A DNA stretch of 64,000 nucleotides from Elephas maximus indicus (Eukaryota; Chordata; Mammalia; Proboscidea; Elephantidae), in assembly GCF_024166365.1 (NCBI RefSeq), contig NC_064820.1:146278001-146342000 (forward strand). Direction: 5' to 3'. The position numbers and the translations under genes are program-made. Under the pieces are notes generated by a model. The model had not been told where the DNA came from. It saw only the letters and a list, made by a program, of their open reading frames with translations, and did not search any database. Within the stretch, counting starts at the first letter, position 1; each line of letters begins with the position of its first letter. Positions 35,508 through 47,929 of this stretch are shown in pieces.

Positions 35508-35547
35508 CACACACCACACCACACCCAGTGCCATCGAGTCGATTCCG
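35508..35547 (-). repeat. Extremely truncated SINE (about 40 bp) with 13-bp TSD
   Basis: Only the last 40 bases of the SINE 3' end (reverse complement CGGAATCGACTCGATGGCAC, then TGGGTGTGG-like) plus the tail are present. It is flanked by the perfect repeat AAAAGTGATTGCA at 35495-35507 and 35548-35560. Confidence 0.85.
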
Positions 35548-35560
35548 AAAAGTGATTGCA

Positions 35561-37664
35561 GGGAAGAAAAAAAAGTAAAGTCATTGCCAACTCCCTTCTC
35601 TCCCTGCCCTGCTCTTCCTCCTATTCTGGTGAGTTTGCGGTGAGCCTGCAGTATGATTGGTAAGTCTCAGTAGTCCCATCGCTCTCTGGTGAGCCATGGT
35701 TAATATGATCAAATGCTTTATATGTTTTATACAATAGAGCAGATTAGTAGGACAGCGTCCCCTTCATTGATTGGCATTCACACCTGCTCTCCTAAGAAGA
35801 GAAAGAGAAGTTACAACCAGTCCCCTGAAGGTCGCAGCTCCTATATCTGATCCTTTCCTCAGTGCTGGTGGTGATTAGTTTTCCCCCTCCTTCATAGCCT
35901 CTCCAGCAGGCCCCAGCCTCCTGATTCAATACATTCATGCCAGCCACAAAACAAAGCATGCGACACAGTCCACGTATTTCCACTTAAAGAACCTCTTCTA
36001 AGGTATATTCTCCAGACCTAATTGATTCCTTTTATTTTAAATCCATAAATTTCCATTATAATTAATTCTGGTCAACAGATCATAGGCTTTTCCTCTCTGA
36101 AAAACATTTTTTTGTGTTTCCTCAAAAACCTAAGCCTAAACATGGAAGGGCATTATACACAAGAACACCATGTCAGTGACTCTGGGTAAAAGGTAGAAAA
36201 GGACTGTGCAGCCTGGAGGGAGGGAAGAGAGAAAAAATGGGGAAGCCAGGGCAGCAAACGGTACTGAGCATGGCCCAGGCACGCCGTCCTGGGCAGCATT
36301 TGAGCCCCAAACTGTTGTATCTATCAGTGTGGCCCAGAGAGCCCCCAAGAGCTAAACCCAGCAAGCAAGACAGTCCTGCCTGCCTCCCTTTATCTATGAT
36401 CCCAGACCCCAAAGCCAGAGAGCTCACAAGAGCATCACCAAGAAAAGAAGTCAGAGGTGTATTTGTAAAACTGACAAAAGGAAGTCCAGAAATTATCCTG
36501 GAAAACCTAGGAAGTCTCTGGCACCTCAGAACCATTAGGAACTGCACAAACCTCCCTTCAACAGAAACTGAACTTTCAGAGATAATGTGGAGACTTTATT
36601 TGAGGACAGTGGATTCACTTAGCCAAAGAACACACAGACCCCCAAGTGTTCACCTTAGCCAACAGTCTCCCACTCCAGAGTGAAGCTAGGAGCACTAAAA
36701 GAGAACTACCCATTTCCACCTGCCAGAAACCAACCCACAGACCAAGGATGCCAGGAAGGCAAGAAAGGAGAGACCATTCCCAGGAGAAACCCAGGGATGG
36801 AACTCAAAGGGCCACGCCTAATACCACAATGTGGGATGTGCCCTCTGAAGCTCAGGCATCAATTTCTAAGAGAAAGGAGGAGAAGGAGAACCAGAAGGCA
36901 TCCTCAGCGCTCCAAGGAAGCCAAAGCTCACTCACATCTTCAGTTACGGAAACACAACTACGTATGAGCTCTTGAGAGGGCCTCATTCTTAGAGTGTGTG
37001 GGTGGGCCAGGCAAAGCCAGGGGTCACCCTCAAACCAGTGCCCCACTTCCAAAATAAAACCTCTGGTTCCCTTTCCAGAAAATGAGGTTCGTATGTTCTT
37101 TTCTTCAAATAGAAATGTGGAAACGATGAGCTCATTGCAATTTTCTCACTTCTCTTTGGAACCAAGCAAGACTTGACCCCAGGAAGCAACTCAAGCATCA
37201 AGTCCTTGATATATCTTTCCCTCTCCCCATAATCCCATAACCCAGCACAGAGTCTGGCTCCATGGAGGAAACCATTAATGTCTATTGAATGAATGAGTTG
37301 CCTGTGGGCTCCTAGACCAGGACAAGATGCCAAGCTTCACATTCATTTAGAGGCATAGCATGTCTCAGGGTAACTTCTCTGTTTTGATGTTTAATTTGGC
37401 CATGCCTCTTTCCTAACAGGCTGAAAGAATTTCCTTGTGTGCCTCCCCTCTATGGGCATGCTATTTACTACATAGCCTTCTGCCTGAAGGACTGAAGCCA
37501 AGAATCTGGTCCACGTGCTAACGACTTTCAGCAGCAAAGTCCCATAGTTCTTTGAAAGGGTTATGCTCCCATCTAACTTCAACCAGGCAGCAAGGCAACC
37601 CTAACTTCCTTACTGAAAAGAGCAGGAGAATACAGGCAGAAATGAGCTTTTAATGAGAGAGAAA
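35561..37664. other. No recognised gene; one weak MIR/L2-like tail
   Basis: Several overlapping open frames on both strands (for example 36237-36683 and 36173-36547) have no motifs or splice context. Text at 37220-37295 resembles the 3' tail of MIR/L2 (GAATGAATGAG). Confidence 0.4.
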
Positions 37665-37826
37665 CACCCTGCTGGCATAGTGGTTAAGAGCTAGGCTGCT
37701 AATCAAAAGGTCAGCAGTTCAAATCCACCAGCTGCTCCTTGGAAACCCGATGGGGTGGACCTACTCTGTCCTATAGGGTCACTATGAGTTGGAACTTATT
37801 CAACAGCATCTAACAACAACAAAAAG
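37665..37826 (+). repeat. AfroSINE-type SINE
   Basis: A full SINE ending ACTTATTCAACAGCATCTAACAACAACAA. This 3' end is almost the same as RTE 3' ends, which makes it the clearest example here of the shared tail. Confidence 0.88.
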
Positions 37827-38079
37827 GTGAATGACTTCCAGGAACCATCAAGAGAATCATCACAGCCCTGCCACCAGTACTCGTGTAGTAAAAGTCCCTT
37901 CACCTGGGGCATACTAAGGACCAGGGGCTGCAAGACATTACATCTACGTACTTGCAGAGCCAAACTGGCCATTGCTCTATTGCTCATAGAGACCTGACAC
38001 AGGAAGGGGGTCTGGGAGAGTGGCTGGCTCTGCTTGGCATCTTCCTCAGCATCTTTGCAAAACATGCTTCACTTCCCCA

Positions 38080-39900
38080 GGAAGGAAGGAGGGGGAACCT
38101 CTGCCTCTGGCTATGGTGGAGTAACTAGCACCAGTCTATCTCTCCCACCAAAAACAACTACAAAACTGAACAAGACACATGAGTCAACTATTCATGCAGG
38201 GACAACAGGCAGTGTAGAGCTGTGATCCCTCATGAGGTAAGCTTCCCAGTCACCCAGCTCTCTGCTTGGGAACAATTTCCCAATCACACTGCAAAGAGCT
38301 GCCAAGCAGAGCATGGCAGTACCACTAAGCTGAGGAGGCAGATATCAGAGTTTGGGGCAGCTAACGGAGCTGGAATCTTGGAGCGGGAGGTGGTGGCATT
38401 GGAGAGGAAAGAGTTGTGTAAATGGGGAAACAATAGGTCAAAGTAAGGATTTTACAGAAATATTCCTGGAAAGTCTTGAATCAAAAAACAAAAGCATCTT
38501 TTAAGGAAATAGAAGACTTGAATAACACTATAACCTAACTAGACCTAACAGATAACTGTAGAATGCAATCTGGGAGTTCTTTGTAAATTCATGGCTAAGG
38601 ATTGGGCTATACAAGCGCAGGAGGAGATCACCTGAGGCTTGCCAGAGAGTAACTGCTACTGGGTCAAAAGCAGAAGTGCTCAGGAACATTGGAGTTATGA
38701 CCTGCCAAAGTGGAGATCACTTCTGGCACTCAGCTGAGACACCGGGAAGACTAATTCCTTTGTAGTAAAGACCAGGCCCTAGATTCACTTTAACAAAGCC
38801 TAAAATCAAGCCCCAAAAAGATCCACAGGAGAAAGAGACAGGGCTTGGAGGTTGAATCCCACCAAGTTAAAGGGGCTTCAGAAACACCTTGAGCTAGCCA
38901 CAGATCCTCACTAACAACATGTAAAGTCAATCTTAAGCAAGTTCAAGGAGATCGGACGTTAATTAAACTACCTGCTAAAACAAAACACAACACTCTTCGG
39001 TGGAAGCTAACAGCATTCAGAGTCTCTATATTATCCACAACGTCCATTACTAAATCAAGAACAAACAAACAAAAGCAAACACAACCCAAAAAAGTAGAAA
39101 TACGAAGAAATGGAAAATGTGATCAATAATTAATTTTTTTTTAATCAGTTAATGGAAACTGAATCCAACAGACCCAGCTGTTAAATATAGCAGACCAAGA
39201 CTTTAAAGGAGCTATTATAAAGATTTGCAAAGAATAAAAGGAAAATATGGCCTTACAATGAATTACAAAGAATATTGGCAATAAAATAGAACCCATGTAA
39301 AAAAAAAAAAAAAAAGAACCAAATGGAAATTCTAGAAGTGACAAGTACAAAACTAAAATTTAATATTCACTGGAAGTGCTTAACAACAGATTGAAGATGA
39401 AAAATAGTCCGCAAACTTGAAGACACATCAATAGAAATAATCCAAACTAAAACACAGATAGAAAAAAAAAAATTTTTTTAAGGGAATAGATTCCTGGTTG
39501 GGATATTGTACTACAGTTGTGTAAGATGTTACCAGTGGTGGAACCTGGGTGAAGGGTATACTGGATCTCTCAGTATTATCTCTTACAATTGCATGTGAAT
39601 CTACAATAACCTCAAAATAAAACATTTTTTAAAAAGTAAGTAGAGCACCAATGACTTGTGGACAATATCAAACAGTATAACATAAATGTAATTGTAGTCC
39701 CAGAAGAAAGAGAAACTGAGAATTAGACAAAAGAATTATTTGAAATTATAATGGCCAATTGTTTAACATTAAAGCTGCTAGAGGCAACGTTACCAGTTGG
39801 GCTAACAAGAGACTGACAAAAAACAAAATAAAGGGATAAAGCGGGGAGTCAGACATCCATGAGGGCTATAAAAATTTCAACATATTCTTGAGAATCTAGA
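38080..39900 (+). repeat. HAL1-like element, degenerate
   Basis: Order of text is consistent with HAL1: a 5' part near 38090-38200, then the long middle and the ORF1-like part near 39140-39460, with no reverse-transcriptase text. HAL1 is a known L1 derivative with ORF1 only. At 38440-38571 a 132-base block is nearly identical to 40138-40269. About 39480-39630 resembles an old L1/HAL1 3' end with AATAAA near 39616. Confidence 0.55.
38440..38571 (+). repeat. Direct repeat, 132 bp, copy 1
   Basis: Matches 40138-40269 with three differences (C/A, A/G, A/G) and no indels. The boundaries are sharp. The text is L1 ORF2-like in its second half, which does not fit the HAL1 flanks here. Confidence 0.9.
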
Positions 39901-40137
39901 AGACTACGTGCATGTGCACTAATCTCTTAGCTCTGGCTGGCCTGGTGGCTCTGTACAAACAGGAATTGAAGGCTGAGACAAAGTTATAAATTGCCTGTTG
40001 GAGCCTTGAAGTCATGCTCCAATATACACAGAGTGCCCCTCAGCAAAGGCTAGGAGACTTGCTCTTTCAAGGCATTTCAGGCCATTAACAGACAACTAAG
40101 CTAACTCAGCAGAGGCTTCAGTGGATACACACAACAA

Positions 40138-40269
40138 AAAGTAAGGATTTTACAGAAATATTCCTGGAAAGTCTTGAATCAAAAAACAAAAGCATCTTTT
40201 AAGGAAATAGAAGACTTGAATAACACTATAAACTAACTAGACCTAACAGATAACTGTGGAGTGCAATCT
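40138..40269 (+). repeat. Direct repeat, 132 bp, copy 2
   Basis: Partner of 38440-38571. Here the L1 ORF2 endonuclease text continues smoothly to the right (AACAACAACAGAATGCACATTC), so this may be the donor copy. Confidence 0.9.
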
Positions 40270-42063
40270 AACAACAACAGAATGCACATTCTTCTCAGGA
40301 GCATATGGACAATTCACTGAGTTAGACCAGATGTTAGGCCATAAAAGAAGTCTCAATAAATTTAAAGGGATTTGAATAATAAAAAGTGAGTTCTCAGATC
40401 ACAATGGAATGAAATTTGAAATCAATACCCAAAGGAAATTTGAAAAATTCACAGGTATGTAGAAACTGAACAACATACTCCTAAATAACAAACGGGAAAA
40501 AGAAGAAATCACAAGAGAATTTAGAAAATACTTTGAGATGAGTAAAAAGAAAAACAACAACATACCAAAATATATGTGATAGAGCTGAAGAAGTGTTTAG
40601 AGAGAAATTTATAACTGTAAATGGCTATATAAAAAAAGAAAGATCTCAAATCAATAACATAACCCTTCAACTTAAGACACTGAAAAAAGAAGAGCAAGCT
40701 AAGCTAAAGCAAGTAGAAGGAAAGAAGTAATAAAGACTATAGAGCAGGCTCTGATCTCCCCTCACTCCTCCAGCTGGATGAAACTCACTGAATCAAAAAA
40801 AAAAAAAAAAAAAAAGACAATAGCAGAAATAAATGAAATTGAGAATGGAGAAAATCAACAAAACTAAAAGTAAGCTCTTTAAAAGGGTCAATGAAATTGA
40901 CAAATCTTTAGCAAGACTGACCGAGAAAGGAGAGGACTCAGCTTACTAATATCAGGAATAGAAGAAAAGACTTCACTATAGGCCTTCCAGAAATAAAAAT
41001 CATTATAAGGGAATAGTACAAAAAAATGTATGTCAAAAAATTAGATAACCTTGATGAAATGGACAGATTTCTAGAAAGACACACACTACAGAAACTGACT
41101 CAAGAAGAAATAGAAAATCTGAGTAAATATACAAGATACTGAATTAATAATCAAAACACTTCCCACAATGAAAAGTCCAAGCAAGCCCTAATGACTTCAT
41201 CAGTAAATTCTACCAAATGTTTAAAGAATTAATACCAACACTTCGCAAATTCTTAACAACTCATTTTTGACGCTAGTATTTCCCTGATAGCAAATTCAAA
41301 GACATTACAAGAAAAGAAAATTACAAATCAATACGAATTGGCTTACAAACTCTTATAAATGCAAAAATTCTCAGGAAATATGAGCAAACAGAATCCAGCA
41401 ACATATAGAATGGATTGCACAACATGACCAAGTGGAATTTATCCCTGGAATGCAAGGCTGGCTTAACACAAAAATCAATGAATGTAATACATTATACTAA
41501 CACAATAACAAAAAAAACCACATGACTGTTTCACTAAACACAGAAAAAGTATTTGGCAAAATCCAACACTATTTCATGGTTAAAAAAAAAAATAGTAATA
41601 AACTTCAACAAAATAGGAATAGAAGGGAACTTCCTCAATCTGATAAAGGTTATTTTTGAAAAACACACAGCTATCACCATACTCAGTGGTGAAAGACTGA
41701 ATGCTTTCCACCTAAGATGATGAACAAGACAAGGAGGTCCACTTTCACCATTTCTAGTGAACGTTTTATTAGGAATTCTAACCAGGATAATTAGTCAAGA
41801 AAAAGAAATAAAAGCCATCCATATTGAAAAAGAAGTTAAACTATCTCTAGTCTCAGATGATATGATCTTGTATATAGAAAATCCTAAGAAACTGACATAA
41901 AACTATTAGCATTAATAAATGAGTTCAGTAAGATTGCAGGAAACAAAATCAATATACAAAAATCAACTGTATTTCTATACACTATCAGTAAAAAAAAAGA
42001 ATACGAAAATGAAATTTAAAAATAATTCCATTTAAAATATCAATAAAAAGAATAAAATACCGT

Positions 42064-42713
42064 GATGGTTAAGGCTGTGTGTCAACTTGGCTGGGTCATG
42101 AGTCTCAGTGTTTTGGCAGTTGTATAATGTTGTGATCACTTCCCTGTTGAAATCTGATATGTGATCACCCCCATGATGGAATCTGCTGAGTGATACTGGT
42201 GGGAGCGGGGCCTGTGGCAGCTCACCACCCCTCAGCCTTCATCTCCCCACCTTCCACTGCCTACTTCCTTCCTGCTCACCCTGCTAAAGTTTTTGGCTTT
42301 TTCTGGATCCTGCAGCTGCCTCTTGTCATCGGACCTCTAGTTCTTGGGACTTGAGCTGGCAGCTTACCTGCCAATCTTGGAATTCGTCAATCTTCATAGC
42401 CTGTAAGAGTCCTGCTCTCTGACCTGCCAATCTTGGGTTCACCAGCCCCTGCAGCTATGTGAGTTAGGAGAAGCCTTGCGATCTTACCTGCCGATCTTGG
42501 GATTCCTTGACCTTCACAGCCTGTGAGTGGGAGCCCTGCTTTCCAACCTGCTGATCTTGGGTTCGCCAACCCCTGTGGCTGCATTGGGAGAGGGCTCCAT
42601 CCTGATCCACGGACTTGGGACGTTTCAGCCTCTACAATTTTGTGAGCTGTTTCCTTGATATATATATATATTTTACTGGTTTTGCTTCTCTAGAGAACCC
42701 ATCCTAAGACAAA
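42064..42713 (+). repeat. Probable solo LTR of an ERVL-like retrovirus, with internal 115-bp repeats
   Basis: A 650-base block starting TGATGGTTAAGG and ending TCCTAAGACA inside L1. It has TG and CA ends, and AATAC occurs on both sides (42056-42060 and 42714-42718), though the left copy is two bases off the TG. Within it, two units of about 115 bases start near 42365 and 42483. A TATA-like run (TATATATATATA, about 42659-42670) lies near its right end. The family is not named. Confidence 0.5.
42365..42590 (+). repeat. Two-unit tandem repeat, about 115 bp, within the LTR
   Basis: Both units carry TTACCTGCC(A/G)ATCTTGG, then a TTCAT/CACAGCCTGT block, then CCTGCT...CCTGC, and GATCTTGGGTTC with a CCCCTG end. 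Confidence 0.7.
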
Positions 42714-43776
42714 TACTTAAGAATAATTTTAATAAAAGAGGTGAAAGACCCTGTATGCTGTAAACTACAAAAAAAAATTGATAGAAATTAAAGATGGTGT
42801 AAATAAATAAAAAGAAATCCCAAGTTCATGGATCAGAAGACTTAATATTGTTAAAATAGCAATATTTCCCAATTGATCTGCAAATTCAATTCAACCTCTA
42901 TTAAAATCCCAGCTACCTCTTCTTGCAGAAATTGTCAAGCAGATCATAAAATTCCTATGAAAATGTAAGAAACCAATACCCAAAGCCATCTTGATAAAGA
43001 ACAAAACTGGAGAATTTATATATCCCTATTTCAAAATTTACTACAAAGCTACAATAATCTAGACAGTGTGCTACTAGCATGAGAATAGATATATATAGAT
43101 ATATCAACACAATAGGATTGAGAGTCCACAAATAAACCCTTACACTTATGGTCAACTAACTTTTGACAAGAATGCCAAGACAATTTAATGAAGAAAGAAC
43201 AGTCTTTCCAACAAATGTTGCAAGGACAACTGCATGCTAAAGAATGAAGTTGAGCCCCTACCTCACACCATATGAAAAAATTAACTTAAAATTGATCATA
43301 GACCTACATGGAAGAGCAAAAACTATAAAACTCTTAAAAGAAAATATAGGAGTTAATTTTTGTGAGCTTGTATTAAGCATTAGCTATGACACCAAAAGCA
43401 ACAAAAGAAAGAATAAATTGGACTTCATCAAAATTTAAAATTTTTGTGCATCAAGAAAGTGAAAAGACAATTCTCAGTTTAAAAGGGGGCAAAGGATTTA
43501 AACAGACATTTCTCCAAAGAAGATATACAAGTGGTCAATAAGCACATGAAAAGGCGTTCAACATCATTAGCCATCAGAGAAACGCAAATCAAAACCACAA
43601 TAAGATACCACTTCATTCCCACTAAAATGGGTATAATCAAAAAGACAGATAACAAATGTTGGCAAGGATGTAAAAAAATTGGAACCCTCAAACACTTCTG
43701 GTGAGATTGAAAATGGTGAAGTCACTTTGGAAAACAGTTTGGCAGTTCCTCAAAGATTTAAGCATAGAATTACCAT

Positions 43777-45170
43777 TGTTGTTGTTGTTAGATGCTGTCC
43801 AGTTGGTTCTGACTCATACAGACCCCATGTACAACAGAACAAAATACTGCCCAGTGCTGCCCCATCCTCACAGTTGTTGTTATGCTTGAGCCCATTGTTG
43901 CAGCCATCTTGTAAATCTGTGTAAATCCATCTTGTTGAGGGTCTTCCTCTTTTTCACTGACCCTCTACTTTACCAAGCATGATATCCTTCTCCAGGGACT
44001 GATTCCTCCTGATAACATGTCCAAAGTAAGTGAAATGTAGTCTTACCGTCCTTGCTTCTAAGGAGCATTCCGGTTGTACTTCTCCCAAGACAGATTTGTT
44101 TGTTCTTTTGGCAGTCCATGGTGTATTCAATATTCTTCACCAGCACCACAATTCAAAGGTGTTAATTCTTCTTCAGTCTTCTTTATTCATTGCCCAGCTT
44201 TCGCATGCATATGAGGCAATTGAAAACACCATGGCTTGGGTCAGGCACACCTTAGCCTTCAAGGTGAAATCTTTACTTTTTAACTCTTTAAAGAGATCTT
44301 TTGCAGGAGATTTGCCCAGTGCAATGCGTTGTTTGATTTCTTGGCTGCTGCTTCCATGGATGTTGATTATGGATCCAAGTAAAATGGAATCCTTGACAAC
44401 CTCAATCTTTTTTCCATTTATCATGATGTTGCTTATTGGTCCAGTTGTGAAGATGTTTGTTTTCTTCATGTCGAGGTGTAATTCATACCGAAGGCTGTGG
44501 CCATTGATCTTCATCAGTAAGTGCTTCAGGTATTCTTCACTTTCAGCAAGCAAGGTTGTGTCATCTGCTTCATCTTCCTCCAATCCTGATGCCTCGTTCT
44601 TCTTCGTATAGTCCAGTTTCTCGGATTACTTGCTCAGGATACAGATTGAATACGTGTGGTGAAAGGATACAACCCTGACACACACCTTTCCTGACTTTAA
44701 ACCAATCAGTATCCCCTTGTTCTGTTCATACAACTGCCTCTTAATCTATGCACAGGTTTCTCATGAGCACAATTAAGTGTTCTGGAGTTCCCATTCTTCA
44801 CAATGTTATCCATAATTTGTTGTGATCCACATAGTCAATTGCGTTTTCATAGTCAATAAAACATAGGTAAGCATCTTTCTGGTATTCTCTGCTTTCAGCC
44901 AGGATCCATCTGACATCAGCAATGATATGCCCGGTTCCACATCCTCTTCTGAACCTGGCTTGAATTTCTGACAGTTCCTTGTCGATGCACTGCTGCAGCC
45001 GCTTTTGAATGATATTCAGCAAAATTTTGCTTGCATGTGTTATTAATGATATTGTTCCATAATTTCCACGTTCAGTTGGATCACCTTTCTTAGGAATAGG
45101 CATAAATATGGATTGCTTCCAGTCAGTTGGCCAGGTAGCTGTCTTCCAAATTTCTTGGCATAGACAAGTG
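43777..45170 (-). mobile_element. 5'-truncated RTE LINE, minus strand
   Basis: The reverse complement covers the reverse-transcriptase half to the 3' CAA tail (TTGTTGTTGTTGTT at 43777-43790). It is flanked by AGAATTACCAT (43766-43776) and by AGAACTATCAT (45171-45181) of the host L1, a degenerate TSD of about 11 bases. Minus-strand frames of 131 residues (44798-45193) and 136 residues (44173-44583) give DWKQSIFMPIPKKGDP, FIDYENAIDYVDHN and DTTLLAESE. The YADD box is damaged (DEADDTT). Confidence 0.9.
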
Positions 45171-45430
45171 AGAACTATCATATGACCCAGCAATCCATTC
45201 CTGGGTATATAACCAAAAGAATTGAGGGCAGGAACTCAAATAGATACTTGTGCACCAGTGTTCGTTGTAGTGTTATTCACAATAGGCAAATGGTGGCAAC
45301 AACCCAAGTGTCCATTAATAGATGAACAGATAAACAAAATGTGTTAAATCCATACAATGTAATATTATCCACCATAAAGAAAAATGAAATTCTGATACTT
45401 TTCTACAACATGGATGAACCTTGAAAACAG

Positions 45431-45877
45431 TATTGTTGTTAAGTGCCGCCAAGTCAGTTCCAACTCATAGTGACCCTATGTACAATAGAACAAAACACTG
45501 CCCAGTCCTGCACCATCCTCATGATCATTGTTAAGCTTGAGCCCATTGTTGCAGCCACTGTGTCAATCCATCTCATGAGGGTCTTCTCCTTTTTTGCTGA
45601 CTTCTACTTTACCAAGCATGATGTTCTTCTCCAGGAACAGCTCCCTCTTGATACCATGTCCAAAGTATGCTCTGTCAGTTTGGCATACTGTGGGGGGATT
45701 GCATGATGCTGTGATGCTGGAAGCCATGCCACCGGTATTCAAATAGCAGCAGGGTCTCCCATGGAAGACAGGTTTCAGCTGAGCTTCCAGACCAAGACAG
45801 ACTAGGAAGAAAGATCTGGCAGTCTACTTCTGAAAAAAATTAACCAGTGAAAACCTTATGAATGGCAGCAAAACATA
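45431..45877 (-). mobile_element. RTE LINE with 5' inversion (twin-priming structure)
   Basis: The left part (45431-45668) is the RTE 3' end on the minus strand. The right part (45669-45877) is the RTE 5' end on the plus strand (CTGTCAGTTTGGCATACTG). It is flanked by TTGAAAACA at 45421-45429 and 45878-45886. The known twin-priming model predicts such inverted 5' parts. Confidence 0.85.
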
Positions 45878-46209
45878 TTGAAAACATTATGCTGAGCAAA
45901 ATAAGTAAGACACAAAAGGACAACGATTGCATGATCCTACTAAAATGAAATATCTAGAATAGGCAAATGCATAGAGACGAACGTAGATTAATGGTTACCA
46001 GGAGCTAGGGAGGGAGGGGAGGAATGGGGACTTACTGATTAATGGGCACTAGATTCCTGTTTAGAGAGATGAAAAAGTTTTGGAAATAGATAGTGGTGAT
46101 GGTTGCAAAACACCAAGAATGTAATTAATGTCATTGAATTACACACTTAAAAATGGTTAAAATGGCGAATTTTATGTTATGTATATTTTACCATAATAAA
46201 TTTTTTTAA

Positions 46210-46780
46210 GTTAAACATCAAGTTATCATATGACTCAGTAATTCCACTCACAGGTATATACCTAAAAAGAATTGTAAACACATGTTCGCACAGAAGTTTG
46301 TATACAAGTGTCCATAGCATCATTATTCAAATAGGCAAAATGTAGAAATAACCCTAATGTCCATTAACTGATGAGTGGATAACAAAATCTTGTACAGCTG
46401 TACAATGAATCTAAAGGATATATCCATAAAAGGAATCTGATACATGCTACAACACAAGTGAACCTTGAAAATATTATGCTGTCAAAGCCCATATAAAATG
46501 ATATGATTCCACTTACATGAAGTGTTCAGAATATGCAATAACATAGAGACAGAAAGCGGATTAGTGGCTGCCAGGGGTGGGGTAGGGGAGTTTGGTAAGT
46601 CACTGCTAATGAATGTGAGGTTTCTTTCAGGCGTGATGAAAATATTCTGGAAATAGATCATGGTAATGATTGCATAACTCTGTGTATATACTAAAAACCA
46701 CTGAACTGTATGCTTTAAAAGGATGAATATTATGCTATGTAAATTCTAGCTCAACAAAACTATTTAAAAAATGGCAAAAT
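46210..46780 (+). repeat. L1 3' end, second copy
   Basis: It repeats the L1 3' part (ATCATATGACTCAG near 46221) and the final part up to TCTAGCTCAACAAAACT near 46745. Old and diverged. Confidence 0.6.
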
Positions 46781-46789
46781 TTTTTCCCT

Positions 46790-47350
46790 AATTTAACGAC
46801 AACTGTAAATACACAGATCAAGAACAGCAATGAACCCCAAGCAAGAGAAACACACTAAGGCATATCATAATTGAATTGCTGAAGACCACTGATAAGGAAA
46901 AAATCTTAAAAGTAGCCAGAGGAAAAACAGACATTACAATTAAAGAACCAGAGATAAGAATGGTAGAAGTCTTCTCTATAGAAACAATGCAGTCCAGAAG
47001 ATAGTGGAATGGTATCTTTAAATTATTGAAAGAATAATACCTGTAGCCCAGGATTCTATTCCTAGAAAAAATATCTTTCAAAAACAAAAGTGAAATAAAG
47101 AGTTTTTTGGACCAAAAAAAAAAAAAAAGCTTACAGGATATATCATCAGCACACCTGTTCTACAAGAAATTTTAAAGGAAGTCCTTCGGGCAAAGAAAAA
47201 ATGTTACCAGATGAAAAATTGGATCAACAAAAAGGAATGCAAGCAACAGAAATATGTGGGTAAATATAAAATATATTTTCTTTTTTTATAATCTCTTTAA
47301 AAGATAACTGTTATATTTGAAAAGGCCTTGAATCCAAAATATTCAAAACA
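46790..47350 (+). repeat. HAL1/L1 ORF1-like fragment
   Basis: The text corresponds to the ORF1 C-terminal region (around 46980 a SIETMQSRR-like phrase and around 47060 an ILFLEK-like phrase), with stops. An A-run at 47115-47128 suggests a slipped tail. Confidence 0.5.
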
Positions 47351-47385
47351 CTCCTACAATTTCAATAAAAAAAGAAGCCCAACCA

Positions 47386-47929
47386 GAGAATGAAGAAAAC
47401 TAAAGACACAAGGGAAAGATTAGTCTAAAGGACTAATGGACATCTACCACAGCCTCCACCAGGCTGAGTTCAGTACAACTAGACAGTGCCCAGCTACCAC
47501 CACTGACTGCTCTGACAGGGATCACAATAGAGGGTCTGGGACAGAGCTGGAGAAAAATGTAGAAAAAAAATTATAACTCACAAAAAAAAGACCAGACTTA
47601 CTAGCCTGACAGAGACTGGAGAAACCCAGAGAGTATGGTCCCTGGACACCATTTTAGCTCAGTAATGAAGTCACTCCCAAGGGTCACCCTTCAGCCAAGA
47701 ATTAGACAGACCCATAAAACAAAACTACCCTAAAGGGGCACAACAGATCAGAGGCAAGGACTAGAAGGCAGAAGGGTACAGGAAAGCTGGTATTAGGGAA
47801 CCTGAGGTTGAGAAGGAAGAGTGGTGACGTGTCATGGGGTTGTTAACCAATGTCATAAAACAATATGTGTACCGTTTAATGAGAAACCAGTTTGTTCTGT
47901 AAACCTTCATCTAAAATACACTAAAAAAA
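47386..47929 (+). mobile_element. Truncated L1 3' UTR with TSD
   Basis: Pure 3' UTR text. It is flanked by AGAAGCCCAACCA (47373-47385) and AGAAGCCCAATCA (47931-47943), imperfect by one base. A-rich end near 47921-47930. Confidence 0.8.

Larger units (their letters stand above)
40138..46206 (+). mobile_element. Old L1 (L1-III), 5'-truncated, split by an LTR and two RTEs
   Basis: Segments 40138-42061, 42714-43776, 45171-45430 and 45878-46206 are collinear L1: the end of the endonuclease, reverse transcriptase (41050-42060), C-terminal part and 3' region ending in AATAAA near 46196. Insertions: a probable solo LTR (42064-42713), RTE minus (43777-45170) and a twin-primed RTE (45431-45877). The FADD box reads VSDD-like near 41850, so the catalytic Ala/Phe context has changed. 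No long frame survives. Confidence 0.75.

Noticed and set aside
36173..36683. Overlapping open frames of 124 and 148 residues on opposite strands
   Set aside because: No motifs, no splice context and overlap on both strands. Chance frames in a GC-richer stretch.
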